DNA of 64,000 bases from Rhizobium leguminosarum bv. trifolii WSM2297 (GTDB taxonomy: Bacteria > Pseudomonadota > Alphaproteobacteria > Rhizobiales > Rhizobiaceae). The stretch is from NCBI RefSeq assembly GCF_000271845.1, contig NZ_JH719395.1, forward strand, positions 1,794,146 through 1,858,145. Direction: 5' to 3'. Shown piece after piece: positions 17,850-26,669 of this stretch; the first letter of the stretch is position 1; the number at the start of each line of letters is the position of its first letter. The notes beneath the pieces are model-generated. The model was not told the DNA's origin. It saw only the letters and a program-made list of their open reading frames with translations, and made no database searches. The position numbers and the translations under genes were made by a program.

Positions 17850-18380
17850 CTATTCGCGTTCGGCGCCTGGCCAGTCGTTCGAAGGCTCTTCTACTTCGCG
17901 CGCGGCACCCTCGACCTTGCTTGGCGTGATCCCTTTCTTTCGGAGCTCTTCAAGAGCTTCTGGACCCTTGTCGAGCTTAAGGCCCATCGACTTCAGGACC
18001 GCATCCGTCTTCGTGAACTGGACGTCGCGGTAATCCACGACCTCGATGTGGTTTCCCCAGGGATCGAGGAAGTTGAAGGGCCGTCCCTCAGGAACAGTGG
18101 CACCGGCTTCAGCGGCGAGAGTCATCACGTCGCTACGGTCATCCACTACCAGACCGAAGTGTCGGCCCTTATCGGGACTTTGCTTCCTGCCACGAGCAAG
18201 GGCGAGGAACTGGTCGCCCATGTCCAGGAAGGCCATCTGCACTCGGCCGTCGTCGTCTTTGTGGCAGCCGCGTAGTTCGAAGGAGAAGACGGCGCCGTAG
18301 AAGCGCAGTGCCTCGTCGACGTCGCCGACCACGAGGGCGATGTGGTTCAATCCTATGAGCTTTGGCTTGGAGTTTGCCAT
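17850..18380 (-). CDS. VOC-superfamily (glyoxalase/bleomycin-resistance type) protein
   Basis: A 176-residue protein with one vicinal-oxygen-chelate domain: LNHIALVVGDVDEALRFYG at the N-terminus, the central HFGLVVDD strand, and DPWGNHIEVVDY near residue 118. Two His and a Glu in these positions fit a metal site (H13, H95, E121 approximate). A charged tail of about 45 residues (MGLKLDKGPEALEELRKKGI) follows the fold. The start at 18,380 is preceded by GGAGAT. A TATAAT on the minus strand near 18,540 could be its promoter. Likely a lyase or dioxygenase for a small electrophile or aromatic compound; substrate not identified. Confidence 0.75.
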   Translation of the reverse strand: MANSKPKLIGLNHIALVVGDVDEALRFYGAVFSFELRGCHKDDDGRVQMAFLDMGDQFLALARGRKQSPDKGRHFGLVVDDRSDVMTLAAEAGATVPEGRPFNFLDPWGNHIEVVDYRDVQFTKTDAVLKSMGLKLDKGPEALEELRKKGITPSKVEGAAREVEEPSNDWPGAERE

Positions 18381-18604
18381 TCCATCATCTCCGTCCAGAT
18401 TGTCCGACGCCTTGATAACGGCTTGCAAGTACAATGGTTCGGCGACGTTCTCGTTCGGAAGGATCGCCACGACGGTGTTTGGCATCGCCGTCGCGACCGC
18501 CAGGCGACCTGGCCCTCGGGAATGTGCGCGTCGCCATTATAGTCTTCATCCTGCGTTCAGGGTCGATGTTGGAAACTAAACATCTTCTTGGGGGGTGTTG
18601 AACC

Positions 18605-18832
18605 ATGACCAGAGATGATTTCGCTGCGAACGATGCACCGTTGCAGAACGAAGATATTGTGATCTGCAAAAGAGTCTTCGATCATATCTGCGCCACCGGA
18701 CACATAACGGGCGCTGACGCCTGCGATGAGCTCGCAACCCAGATTATCTATTTCTATCAACATGGCGTCACCAACGAAGACAGCTTGGAACAGCTACTAT
18801 CGAGGATTGCTGACAAACCGGGACGGACGTGA
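18605..18832 (+). CDS. Small protein, member of a four-copy paralogous family
   Basis: A 75-residue protein aligned with those at 7,943 and 31,818: ED[IV]xxCKR, then a histidine-containing helix, DELATQIIYFYQHGV and a C-terminal LLxRI. A G-run (GGGGGGTG) lies 7 bases before the start. It is predicted helical, cytoplasmic and of unknown function. It lies divergently from the VOC gene. Confidence 0.65.
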   Translation: MTRDDFAANDAPLQNEDIVICKRVFDHICATGHITGADACDELATQIIYFYQHGVTNEDSLEQLLSRIADKPGRT

Positions 18833-19115
18833 CTATGAGAACATCCCCTGTTGCGCCACATGCGACGGGCGATTGCAGTCGTCGATTGCGCCGACGGGGT
18901 AGCTGTCATGACTGGGGGCACGGCACAACCCGTCCCCTTTCCTAAGGGCATCTGGGCTGAGCACCGTCGACAAGGCATCGGGCGTGCGCTCGTCCGTGCG
19001 ATAATTCGCCAACAGCCGCCATCCTACGCTCCGCACACCTTTGAACTAAAGGTGGCGTTTTCCGGCGCTCGGCATGTAAACTAATAGCGGCTCTAAGCCG
19101 AGAGAGGTAACGCAA

Positions 19116-19193
19116 GTGCCCCGATTCCTTGCCGTTTACACTATGAAGCCCGAAGAGCGTCATTTCGAAGCCTGCCCAAAGCCGATCTGCTGA
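19116..19193 (+). pseudogene. YCII-family N-terminal fragment
   Basis: GAGAGG precedes a GTG start and a 25-codon frame that reads PRFLAVYTMKPEE, the opening of rhizobial YCII-related proteins of about 110 residues. It stops after 25 codons and the downstream DNA (to 19,406) shows no in-frame continuation that I can recognise. A truncated or frameshifted relic is the simplest reading. The stretch 18,833-19,115 holds no convincing gene. Confidence 0.4.
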
Positions 19194-19406
19194 ACGACGT
19201 CGAACACAAAGCCGTTCTTGCTGTAGTCTACGACCAAAACGCGGTACCCCGCCACGGCAGCCCCCGTTGTTGAAGCGGTAGCCGATCGCCGCGACGACAT
19301 CCGCACCGCCGGCACCGACAAAGTCCCATCCGGTCAAATAGATTTCAGGAAGGTCTTCTTGCGTTGAGAAAGTTCAAGCCGACCACATTCAGGCCACACC
19401 GTAGGA

Positions 19407-19811
19407 CTATCGGGCGAGCGACGTCGGGGTATGCGTCATCGCCTCAACGAGATTTGCACGCGTAGGTGACGGCGCAAAAGGATCCGCGAAGTATTGCGTT
19501 TCTTGAGCGACGAGGCCCGCGTGAAATTCCATTATGCTCACGGTGTAAGACGGCTTGCCGTCGTAGATCAGCACGAACTCCGTGACCCAGAGGTTTCCAT
19601 TTCCCAAAATGCGCTTGACCGTAAACCGCTTTTGGTTTGGCTGGACGAACCGGCTCTCCCGTATTTTGCCGCGGCCGACAATGCGCTCTCCCGATTGTGG
19701 ATATTCCAGCACGGCGTTGTCACTATAGATTTCATGCTCGACTTCAAAATCGCCCGCGTCGGAAGCTATCCAATGACGTTCTAAAGCAGCTCGGCAAGCT
19801 AGATCTTCCAT
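19407..19811 (-). CDS. SnoaL-like (NTF2-fold) protein
   Basis: A 134-residue protein with the alpha+beta cone pattern of SnoaL/NTF2-like proteins: RHW(I)ASDAGDFEVEHEIYSDNAVLEYPQSGERIVGRGKI at the start, then strands ending with TQYFADPFAPSPTRANL. The acidic and His positions lining the pocket are kept in part (the RHW and DxxxEYP segments). Members include isomerases, hydrolases and binding proteins, so no reaction is assigned. It stands alone on the minus strand near the DJ-1/PfpI gene. Confidence 0.72.
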   Translation of the reverse strand: MEDLACRAALERHWIASDAGDFEVEHEIYSDNAVLEYPQSGERIVGRGKIRESRFVQPNQKRFTVKRILGNGNLWVTEFVLIYDGKPSYTVSIMEFHAGLVAQETQYFADPFAPSPTRANLVEAMTHTPTSLAR

Positions 19812-20035
19812 CTCCGTCTCCTATCGAAGCAGCGCCTTGTGATGCAGGGATCCCAATTCGATTCGAGATTCCGCCAAAAAATGACACCGCCGCCCGGGAA
19901 CAGCCGGAGCTGTCCGTCGCCGAACCAGGGAACGCGTTCAAGACGCTCAGGAACCCGACCTGATCGGTTCCGTGCACCGGCAAGCGGGCACCTTCCGGCG
20001 AGTGGCCGTTCCGCCTGCCGAAGCACACAACGATC

Positions 20036-20335
20036 TTGGCGGGTCGGTTTCAGCGGCGGGACAGTGTCGTTGGGCGGTGTCGCCTTTCACTCGACAGCCA
20101 CGAGTATTCTCGGGGAGCAGGCTACTGCGCAGCAGGCCAAGCCCCGGCGCGACATCCGCCCCACAGGATGCCAGGCAGCCGATCGACGCCGGGATCTCAG
20201 TATTACCCAAGCCACGATTGGTCCTGCAGACCGGCCGCACATGCTTCTGCTCCATGGCTGGCCTGCGTGTTGGAGGCCCACCAAGCCCCTGCGCCGCCGC
20301 AGAGCCCGATGGCTTCGCGACAATGGGTCCTACGA
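20036..20335 (+). pseudogene. Decayed exported alpha/beta-hydrolase fragment
   Basis: The plus frame contains GTVSLGGVAFHSTATSILGEQ, which looks like the hydrophobic part of a Tat-type signal, and about 60 codons later HMLLLHGWPACW, the HGWP oxyanion segment of epoxide-hydrolase-like alpha/beta hydrolases. The intact Tat-exported hydrolase at 27,234 has both elements in this order. Here the frame continues only into low-complexity residues and no catalytic Asp/His segments follow. I read it as the relic of a related hydrolase. The remainder of 19,812-20,357 shows no gene. Confidence 0.4.
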
Positions 20336-20357
20336 TTTCGCGGCTGTCAACTGCTGT

Positions 20358-21065
20358 TCATGCAGCGGTGGAGCTAACCCCTGCGGTCGCGCCCGAAAGA
20401 AGCTTGACGAGAGCCTGAGCCCCGGCTGTAGAAGACGCCGGATTCTGTCCCGTGATCAGCCGTCCGTCCGTGATCGCGAAGCTCTCCCAGTTTGGCTTCT
20501 TTTCGAAAAGACCTCCTAGCCGTTTCAGTTCGTCCTCGACCAGGAACGGCACAACCTTGGTGAGCTGCACCTCTTCTTCCTCAGTGTTGGTGAATCCAGT
20601 GACGCGTTTGCCCTTGACGATCGGCGCGCCCTTATAGGTCACGCGATGCAGCACCGCAGGTGCGTGGCAGACTGCTGCGACCGGCTTGCCAGAATTGTAG
20701 AAGGATTCGATCAACGCAATGGAATCAGTGTTGTCGACCAGGTCCCACATTGGCCCGTGGCCGCCCGGATAGAAGACGGCATCGAAATTCTCTGAGCGCA
20801 TATCCTTTAGATTCAAAGTGGAGGCGAACTTCCTCTGTGCCGCCGGATCTTGTTTGAACCGTGCCATGGCTGGCGTCTGGTTCTCCGGCAAGTCGCTTTT
20901 CGGATCGACCGGCGGCTGTCCGCCTTTAGGCGAAGCGAGTGTAAGTTCGACGCCTGCATCGCGGAAGACATAGTAGGGCGCGGCGCCCTCTTCGAGCCAG
21001 AAGCCCGTCTTGCGCCCGGTGTCTCCAAGCGTGTCGTGCGATGTGAATACCATGAGAATCTTCAT
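20358..21065 (-). CDS. DJ-1/PfpI-family protein (class I glutamine amidotransferase-like)
   Basis: A 235-residue protein of the Hsp31/HchA-like DJ-1 group. The nucleophilic elbow is AAVCHAPA with C133; the acidic partner is E25 or E26 in GFWLEE; FYPGGHGPMWDL forms the loop facing the cysteine. These are the features of glyoxalase III/deglycase-type proteins, which convert methylglyoxal to lactate without glutathione, or repair glycated products. GGAGC lies 8 bases before the ATG at 21,065, and the frame upstream of it has no support. The shared palindromic promoter lies 77-102 bp upstream. A relic of a second copy lies at 24,014-24,140. Confidence 0.83.
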   Translation of the reverse strand: MKILMVFTSHDTLGDTGRKTGFWLEEGAAPYYVFRDAGVELTLASPKGGQPPVDPKSDLPENQTPAMARFKQDPAAQRKFASTLNLKDMRSENFDAVFYPGGHGPMWDLVDNTDSIALIESFYNSGKPVAAVCHAPAVLHRVTYKGAPIVKGKRVTGFTNTEEEEVQLTKVVPFLVEDELKRLGGLFEKKPNWESFAITDGRLITGQNPASSTAGAQALVKLLSGATAGVSSTAA

Positions 21066-21141
21066 TGTTCTGCTCCTAACGTTTGGTTCCGCAGCGAGAT
21101 GGCTACAGGAGCGGAATATCTCACGGATCGATGGCCGCCGC

Positions 21142-21167
21142 ATTTGCACGTTGGTATCGCCGACACC
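21142..21167 (-). promoter_or_regulatory. Palindromic operator/promoter of the DJ-1/PfpI gene
   Basis: On the minus strand GGTGTCGGCGATACC (21167-21153) matches the shared dyad at 14 of 15 positions of GGTATCGGCGATACC, and TGCAAA (or GTGCAAAT) follows at the usual distance. It points toward the DJ-1/PfpI gene. Confidence 0.6.
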
Positions 21168-21578
21168 TTAGTATTGGTCCAGATCTACGCTGCGCACCGG
21201 AGGGCACCGTTCACGCGGGTGTCAATCAGCATCTCCGATGCGGTTTAGGGCCGATACGGACAAGTGCTGAGCTCTTGAGCACCCGAGCTATCTTAGTTGG
21301 CGGCGATCGCACAGGAAACTTATGCGCCCACACCAACTCAGGATCCCAATCGAAACAAACGATATTGAATAATGGCATCGGCTAGACCGGAGGGTGACCG
21401 ATTTTCAGAGCGATCGGCAGGAACACGGCACCTACGTGTACCCGAGGCGACGATCGGCGATCGTAAAAGGTTGGCCCACTCTTCCAAGTCTCATGGTCTA
21501 CCATCTGAACAAGACGATATCCTCTCAGCACGCTCAGATCGGGGTTTATCCGGCGTCTGATCCGTCGCATAGGACGCT
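21168..21578. other. Intergenic region without a convincing gene
   Basis: Between the DJ-1 promoter and the end of the histidine-kinase gene I see no frame with a recognisable motif and start site, and no clear hairpin. Confidence 0.4.
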
Positions 21579-23903
21579 TTACTGAGAACCGTCCCGGTTG
21601 GTGTTGGTGCTGGCGCTTGTCGCTTCGCCTGCGGGGATCGAGAAAGCGAATGTCGCGCCATATTGCTCGTTCGGCTCTGCCCATAGGCGCCCGCTATGGC
21701 TCTCGACAATTGCGCGACTAACCGACAGCCCTACCCCCATGCCATTTGTTTTCGTAGTGAAGAAGGGGCTGAACAGCTTTTCTGACATAACGGGATCGAA
21801 GCCAAGTCCGGCGTCCTTGACTGCAAGGCGGACGTGGTCCGATTTCTCCCGGGCGGTGGAAATTTCCAGGTCTTTTGGACGGCCGACAACGCCGCTCATC
21901 GCCTCAGTGCCATTCTTGATGAAGTTGAAGATAACCTGCTGCAATTGCACGCGGTCGCCCCTCACCGCCGGAAGATCTGAGGCGAGCCTGATCCTGACGT
22001 TGACGCCATTCTTTCGCAAATCATTATGGGCGAACCCGATGACTTCCTGGGCAATAGCGTTCAGGTCCACCACCTCGACGATGGGGTCACTTTTATTGTA
22101 AAGCGCCCGGATTCTTTCCGTCACATCGGAAGCGCGATTTGCATCCCGGATTGTCCGCTTGATCGTTTCCTGTGCACTCTCCACCTGGGGCGGATCCCTA
22201 CTCAGCATGCGCAGGCCTGCGCTGGCATTTACCAGTATGCCTGAGAGTGGCTGGCTGAGCTCGTGGGCAATGGCCGCCGTGAGCTGTCCCATACCCATGA
22301 CACGCGTCATGTGGGTGAGCTCCGCCTGTGCCTCACGCAGTTCATCCTGTGCGATCTTCCGATCATGTATGTCGACGTTGATCCCAAACCACTCCACGCT
22401 TCCAGCAGCGCCTACGAGAGGGTTGCCACGGCATAGAAACCACCGGTATTCTCCGTCGAAGCGGCGCCATCGCGCCTCGCACTCTCCGGGCTGCGAGGAT
22501 TCCGCCATTCGCCGCCAAATCTCCCTCAGCTCCGGAAGATCGTCCGGGTGAACCGCCGACGCCCATCCCCCTTCCTTGGCTTCATCCATCGACAACCCAA
22601 GGTAGGTGCGGAAGTGACGATTTGCGAAACTGGCTCCGCCGTCGGGGAGAGCGGACCAGACCATTCCCGGAATCGTGTCGATGATAAGCCGCAGTCTCCT
22701 CTCGCTAGATGCGATATCCTCCTGCGCCATCTTCCAATCATGGATATCGATCAGGCTGCCATACCACATGAGAATATTGTTATTTTCATCGCGCATTGGC
22801 AGCGCCCTCACGTCCACCCAGCGGTATGCCTCATCGGCCGGGTGGCGATTCAAAACCTCGACGTTATAAGGCTCACCTGTGGCTACCGAATGTTGCCATA
22901 TGCGGATAATTCCAGCCACTTGGTCCGGGTGAAGTCCTTCGGTCCACCAGAAACCGTCCGTTAGGTCGTCAGCCTTTACGCCGAGGAAATCCAAACCTCT
23001 CTTGTTCAGATACCTGATCGCGCCGTCAGGCGTTGCGCTCCAAAGCGCCTGAGGGATGGTCTCAGTAAGCTGACGCAAGTGGAACTCGCTGGCTTCTAGC
23101 GCTTCGGCTGCACGCTTTCGGTCTTCGATATCGATATTTAACCCGTACCAGCGAACAACCGTCCCATCTGAGTCCAGCAGCGGATTGGTTCGGAACAGGA
23201 ACCAACGGTATTCGCCATCGAAACGCCGGAGTCTGGCCTCGGCCTCGCCTCCCAGCCGCGAAGACAACATGCGACCCCATTCCTCCACGAGTCCGTTGAT
23301 GTCGTCGGGATGAACTGCGACAGTCCAGCCGATCCCACGAAGGCTGTCGGCGTCTTGACCGACATACCTCAGATAATTGCCGTTGAAATAATCTACCGAC
23401 CCATCGGGAGCGGCCGACCACGCCATACCAGGAATCGAATTCACCACTTCCGTCAGATCGGCTTCGCGGGTCGCGTAAGGCCCGTCAACGCGACGGGCGG
23501 CCGACTGCCCGTGTTCCAGTCCGACGATTGCCTGCAGCACAGCTTGCGACAAAACTAGACGTTCAAGCTCGGTCGGAAATCCGGGGCGCCGAGAGCCAAC
23601 GATCAAATGTCCTCTTTCCGCTCGCGCGCTGAGAGGCGTAACAAACAGGGATATCGTGGTTCCGGCAACGGTCAATGCGTCAGGATAAGCAGCCGTATCG
23701 GGCGACCGCGCTCGCGCCATACAGGTCTGAACATCGCTCACATCGAATTCCGCTGAACTCCGCATCATCTCGAAAGCAGTACTGCGAGCGGAGCCATCGA
23801 GGACTACGCCCGCAAAATCGACCTTCAATCCTTCCAGCAAGGCATCGAGCAACGCCTCGACAACAAGGATCTCGTAGTCTACTCGCGTTGAAGTCCTTGG
23901 CAT
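21579..23903 (-). CDS. Multi-PAS sensor histidine kinase
   Basis: A protein of about 774 residues. Residues 10-135 resemble a degenerate GAF-like input region; three PAS/PAC units follow (about 150-270, 275-395, 400-525), each with an IPGMxWSAxPDG or related opening and a W[FY]GxNIDI-type closing strand. The transmitter has the phospho-acceptor His near residue 548 in AAIAHELSQPLSG, the N-box FNFIKNGTEAM, and G-boxes DAGLGFD and GMGVGLSVSR. There is no membrane segment, so it senses a cytoplasmic cue. It resembles TodS/FixL-type kinases of rhizobia. The FixJ-like regulator divergently encoded at 24,377 is the likely partner. The open frame upstream of 23,903 carries a DJ-1 relic and is not part of the gene. 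Confidence 0.85.
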   Translation of the reverse strand: MPRTSTRVDYEILVVEALLDALLEGLKVDFAGVVLDGSARSTAFEMMRSSAEFDVSDVQTCMARARSPDTAAYPDALTVAGTTISLFVTPLSARAERGHLIVGSRRPGFPTELERLVLSQAVLQAIVGLEHGQSAARRVDGPYATREADLTEVVNSIPGMAWSAAPDGSVDYFNGNYLRYVGQDADSLRGIGWTVAVHPDDINGLVEEWGRMLSSRLGGEAEARLRRFDGEYRWFLFRTNPLLDSDGTVVRWYGLNIDIEDRKRAAEALEASEFHLRQLTETIPQALWSATPDGAIRYLNKRGLDFLGVKADDLTDGFWWTEGLHPDQVAGIIRIWQHSVATGEPYNVEVLNRHPADEAYRWVDVRALPMRDENNNILMWYGSLIDIHDWKMAQEDIASSERRLRLIIDTIPGMVWSALPDGGASFANRHFRTYLGLSMDEAKEGGWASAVHPDDLPELREIWRRMAESSQPGECEARWRRFDGEYRWFLCRGNPLVGAAGSVEWFGINVDIHDRKIAQDELREAQAELTHMTRVMGMGQLTAAIAHELSQPLSGILVNASAGLRMLSRDPPQVESAQETIKRTIRDANRASDVTERIRALYNKSDPIVEVVDLNAIAQEVIGFAHNDLRKNGVNVRIRLASDLPAVRGDRVQLQQVIFNFIKNGTEAMSGVVGRPKDLEISTAREKSDHVRLAVKDAGLGFDPVMSEKLFSPFFTTKTNGMGVGLSVSRAIVESHSGRLWAEPNEQYGATFAFSIPAGEATSASTNTNRDGSQ

Positions 23904-24013
23904 GAGTCGCCGCCCTGCGCGCCCTCGTCGCAGTAATCTACAATACGGTACAAATGAAGCACCAGCAATATAAGCGCACGCCCACCATCGGGTTGTCCAT
24001 GCTCGGCGTTTCC

Positions 24014-24140
24014 CCTCCAAGCCAGACGATTCAAGGCCTTTGAGATCGCCGGCGTTGAAATGTGCGACAGTTATACTTGCCCCGCCATCTTTGATGACAC
24101 AGTAGGGCGCCGCAAATTCCTCCGGCCAGAAGAGGCGGCA
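24014..24140 (-). pseudogene. Relic of a second DJ-1/PfpI-family gene
   Basis: The minus frame reads FWPEEFAAPYCVIKDGGASI followed by TVAHFNAGD, which parallels FWLEEGAAPYYVFRDAGVEL and TLASPKGG of the intact gene at 20,358-21,065. Only about 40 codons remain; the nucleophile region is gone. It lies between the kinase and the response regulator, close to a copy of the shared promoter element, and reads as a degraded duplicate. Confidence 0.6.
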
Positions 24141-24223
24141 CGCTCGATCGACCCTTTCAGCATGCTCAAGAGATGGCCCGTGTGCCATTGTGCGGTGGTG
24201 CCGTGGAGAGAAGTTGGGACCGA

Positions 24224-24245
24224 ATGCCGATACCATCGTACAATG
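24224..24245 (+). promoter_or_regulatory. Copy of the shared operator/promoter before the response regulator
   Basis: ATGCCGATACC followed by ATCG and TACAATGG keeps the right half of the dyad and the -10 box; the left half is altered. It points toward the response-regulator gene, whose start lies 130 bp downstream. Confidence 0.55.
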
Positions 24246-24376
24246 GATTTTCGGCCAGAAACTCGCATGGTTTGCGTCCAAGGGGGCGGGATATGAATCA
24301 TCGGGGCAGCCCGCGCCTACGCGTGTTATAGTCTTTGCACTCAATGAGCTTGGCGCCCTCATCAAGGAGGCAGCAC

Positions 24377-25057
24377 ATGTACCGGATGATCTCGGCGATG
24401 ACTCACGCGACTAACTCGCCCTTGAATACCCTGGACGGGCCGACCGTTTTCGTGGTTGACGACGATATTTCAGTTCGCGAATCCCTGGAGCTTTTGATCG
24501 GTTCTGCGGGGTGGCGGCCAATTCTTTTCGACTCTGCCCAGGCATTCCTGGTTGCGACGCCGATTGCGGGACCAAGCTGCCTCGTCTTGGACGTGAACAT
24601 GCCCGGCCTCAACGGCTTGGATCTTCAGTGCATCATCACCAAGAGTGGGAACCGCACGCCAATCATATTCGTGTCTGGCTTCGGCGACGTCCCCATGACC
24701 GTAAAGGCTCTGAAGGGTGGCGCTCTTGATTTTTTGACGAAGCCGATCGACGCCGAGGCGCTTCTTGAGGCCATACAGTCAGCCCTTGCGCAGAGCCAGG
24801 CCCTCATTCGCGATGAAGAAGAGTTGATGCGGCTTCAGGCCTGCTACGATGCCCTGACCCCGCGAGAGCGCGAAGTCATGTCCGGCGTGGTGAAAGGCCT
24901 TTTGAACAAGCAGGTTGCTTTCGAGCTCGATATTAGCGAAATCACAGTCAAGGCGCATCGTGGCCAGGTCATGCGCAAGATGAGCGCCCGATCTTTGCCG
25001 GATCTAGTGAATATGGCAGCAAAGCTCAGGATCGAGGACGTTAGGGAGGTCCACTAG
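24377..25057 (+). CDS. FixJ/NarL-type response regulator
   Basis: A 226-residue two-domain regulator. The receiver (about 22-140) has the acidic pocket VVDDD, the phospho-acceptor D72 in LVLDVNMPG, the Thr/Ser switch in IIFVSGFGD and the lysine in LTKPID. The output domain (about 160-225) is a LuxR-type HTH opening with LTPREREVMSGVVKG and including SEITVKAHRGQVMRKM. AAGGAGG lies 7 bases before the chosen ATG. It is divergent from the multi-PAS kinase and probably its partner. It is preceded by a copy of the shared promoter element, so its own level may respond to the same signal as the detoxification genes. Confidence 0.86.
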   Translation: MYRMISAMTHATNSPLNTLDGPTVFVVDDDISVRESLELLIGSAGWRPILFDSAQAFLVATPIAGPSCLVLDVNMPGLNGLDLQCIITKSGNRTPIIFVSGFGDVPMTVKALKGGALDFLTKPIDAEALLEAIQSALAQSQALIRDEEELMRLQACYDALTPREREVMSGVVKGLLNKQVAFELDISEITVKAHRGQVMRKMSARSLPDLVNMAAKLRIEDVREVH

Positions 25058-25119
25058 CGTTCCTGAACCGATGATGGATCTTGGCGCGAAACATCACGAT
25101 CATGGCTACCAGGATCATG

Positions 25120-25278
25120 GCTCTCACGACCGGGGGTATTGCTTGCGATGCCCAGTGCGAGCGCGAACGCACTGTCAGAGTTTGACTGGCAGGCGCAGAT
25201 CCCTCCTACGACTGGCGGCCCCGTGATCTGGCCGATGGCGAACACAGCCGTCAGCAGTCCCATATAGCGGGCGTGGCG
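25120..25278 (-). pseudogene. Relic of an MFS transporter C-terminus
   Basis: The minus frame reads RHARYMGLLTAVFAIGQITG then PPVVGGI and a hydrophobic helix with FALALGIAS, the pattern of the last two helices of YbfB/MFS-type transporters. There is no upstream part of a transporter. It overlaps nothing functional and lies right after the response-regulator gene. Confidence 0.5.
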
Positions 25279-25335
25279 GCTCGATCGTATTCGTCGCTGA
25301 GGGCGAGACCGACTGCGTCCTGCCAGACCACCGAC

Positions 25336-25796
25336 ACAAAGGCGATCCTCTAGCAATGGGAAGTCGGCTCCGATTTTGTCCCGCGGGTGGCCCCCGCCTC
25401 CGCGGCTGATGGGGCGCGGACGCGCTGCTCGAGGTGCTCCTGGGAGCTGACGATGTGAATGTTGTCCTCGCCGAGGAGTACTACGTCAACCGTTCGACGA
25501 CGACAAGCTGGATCCGTTTGTTGATGCCCTGGCTACTCGCATCTCTGGGTCGACCGCCAGGCGATCGCCGACACCAAGCGCCTCGTCGACTTGGCCAGCC
25601 TTCCCATGATCCCGAGATCGGAGCCCGTAGGATGCATTCATCTCCTCGATCCAGCGGCCCGTCGCACAGCAAAAAATCGGCCGCCGGATGGAGATGGGGG
25701 CTGCAAACCAAGCCAGAGGTCGAAACGCGGCTCGGCGGCCACTACACTGGAACCCTGGCCGAAAAGTGGGCCGAGGCGGCAGTCGATCTCCGTTGA
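25336..25796 (+). pseudogene. Decayed paralogue of the signal-peptide crotonase gene
   Basis: Several blocks of the intact crotonase gene (4,737-5,741) reappear here in the same order but in different frames: QWEVG, LMGRGR, EVLLGADD, RQAIADTKRLVD, ASLP.DPEIG and a final HYTGTLAEKW. Nucleotide similarity is clear (for example CAATGGGAAGTCGG and GATGGGGCGCGGACG in both). Frameshifts and stops interrupt it, and the first half of the gene is missing. Confidence 0.75.
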
Positions 25797-25850
25797 GCTG
25801 GTATTGATCGGAATGCGCACTCGAGATCGCCGGATTGCGGTTCAGACGCT

Positions 25851-25874
25851 ATTGCACGATGGTATCGGCATACC
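25851..25874 (-). promoter_or_regulatory. Copy of the shared operator/promoter facing left
   Basis: On the minus strand GGTATGCCGATACC (25874-25861) is a dyad one base shorter than the standard element, followed by ATCG and TGCAAT. It points into the decayed crotonase/MFS region, so it is likely left over from a lost gene, though it may still bind the regulator next to the neighbouring copy. Confidence 0.55.
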
Positions 25875-25900
25875 TATGGATTGACCAAGCTCAGCCCAGC

Positions 25901-25922
25901 GACCGACACCATCGGATAATGG
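25901..25922 (+). promoter_or_regulatory. Copy of the shared operator/promoter before the VOC-regulator operon
   Basis: GACCGACACC-ATCG-GATAATGG keeps the right half of the dyad and a TAAT-type -10 box at the usual distance. It lies 27 bp after the oppositely oriented copy and about 78 bp before the VOC start codon. Confidence 0.5.
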
Positions 25923-25999
25923 ACAGCCTTTAGTCGGCGGCGCATCGTCTCTTGGCCGCGGCGAAACCGCCGGCAAAAGTTCAGTCGACGGAGATCGAA

Positions 26000-26668
26000 A
26001 TGACTATTCAGGAACGCGTAACACCAACGACTCCCGTTATCGGCGAGCTCGACATGAAGCTCGAAGTCGTGGTCATTCCTGTTTCCGACGTTGACCGTGC
26101 CAAGTCGTTCTACACCGGTCTCGGGTGGCGACTAGACGCAGACGTGTCCGGCAAAGATGGCTTCCGGGTAGTGCAGGTCACGCCGCCGGGATCGCCCTGC
26201 TCCGTAATCTTCGGATCCGGGATTACCTCGGCCCAACCCGGGTCGGCTCAGGGACTTCACCTAATTGTACCCGACATTGAAATGGCACATGCTGCTCTGG
26301 CCTCGCGCGGCGCTGAGGTGAGTGGCATTTTTCACGATCCAGGCGGTGTCTTTCATCACCACGGGACAGAAGATCGGCTGCCTGGCCCACACCCGTCACG
26401 CGCCAGCTATGGCTCCTTCGCCTCTTTCAGCGATCCGGATGGGAACGGCTGGATGTTTCAAGAGGTCACAGCACGCCTTCCGGGCCGCCTCGATGCAAAC
26501 GGAGCCGCCTATACTTCCACTTCGGACCTCGCGAGCGCGCTTCGCCGGGCCGCCGCCGCTCACGGCGAGCACGAGAAGCGAACTGGGGGGAACCACGACG
26601 GGAAATGGCCGGATTGGTATTCGGAATACATGATCGCCGAGCAATCCGGATCGAGGTTGCCGACCTGA
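26000..26668 (+). CDS. VOC-superfamily (glyoxalase-like) protein
   Basis: A 222-residue protein with one clear vicinal-oxygen-chelate domain (about 18-150): KLEVVVIPVSDVDRAKSFYTGLGWRLD at the start, GLHLIVPDIEMAHAAL in the middle and SFSDPDGNGWMFQEV at the end. The tail (about 155-222) is longer than usual and rich in Arg/Asn/Asp, with NGKWPDWYSEYM-like content seen in related soil-bacterial proteins. GGAGAT precedes the chosen ATG. The gene for an isolated receiver protein starts 2 bp after the stop, so the two are co-transcribed. Likely a detoxification enzyme for an electrophile; the metal ligands cannot be assigned with certainty. Confidence 0.78.
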   Translation: MTIQERVTPTTPVIGELDMKLEVVVIPVSDVDRAKSFYTGLGWRLDADVSGKDGFRVVQVTPPGSPCSVIFGSGITSAQPGSAQGLHLIVPDIEMAHAALASRGAEVSGIFHDPGGVFHHHGTEDRLPGPHPSRASYGSFASFSDPDGNGWMFQEVTARLPGRLDANGAAYTSTSDLASALRRAAAAHGEHEKRTGGNHDGKWPDWYSEYMIAEQSGSRLPT

Positions 26669-26669
26669 G

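Noticed and set aside
18425..18450. Minus-strand GCCGAACCATTGTAC resembling the shared element
   Set aside because: One deletion and several mismatches, and no dyad; chance similarity cannot be excluded.
21579..24365. A 928-residue histidine kinase
   Set aside because: The extra N-terminal part contains a DJ-1 relic and promoter-like DNA; the kinase proper starts at about 23,903.
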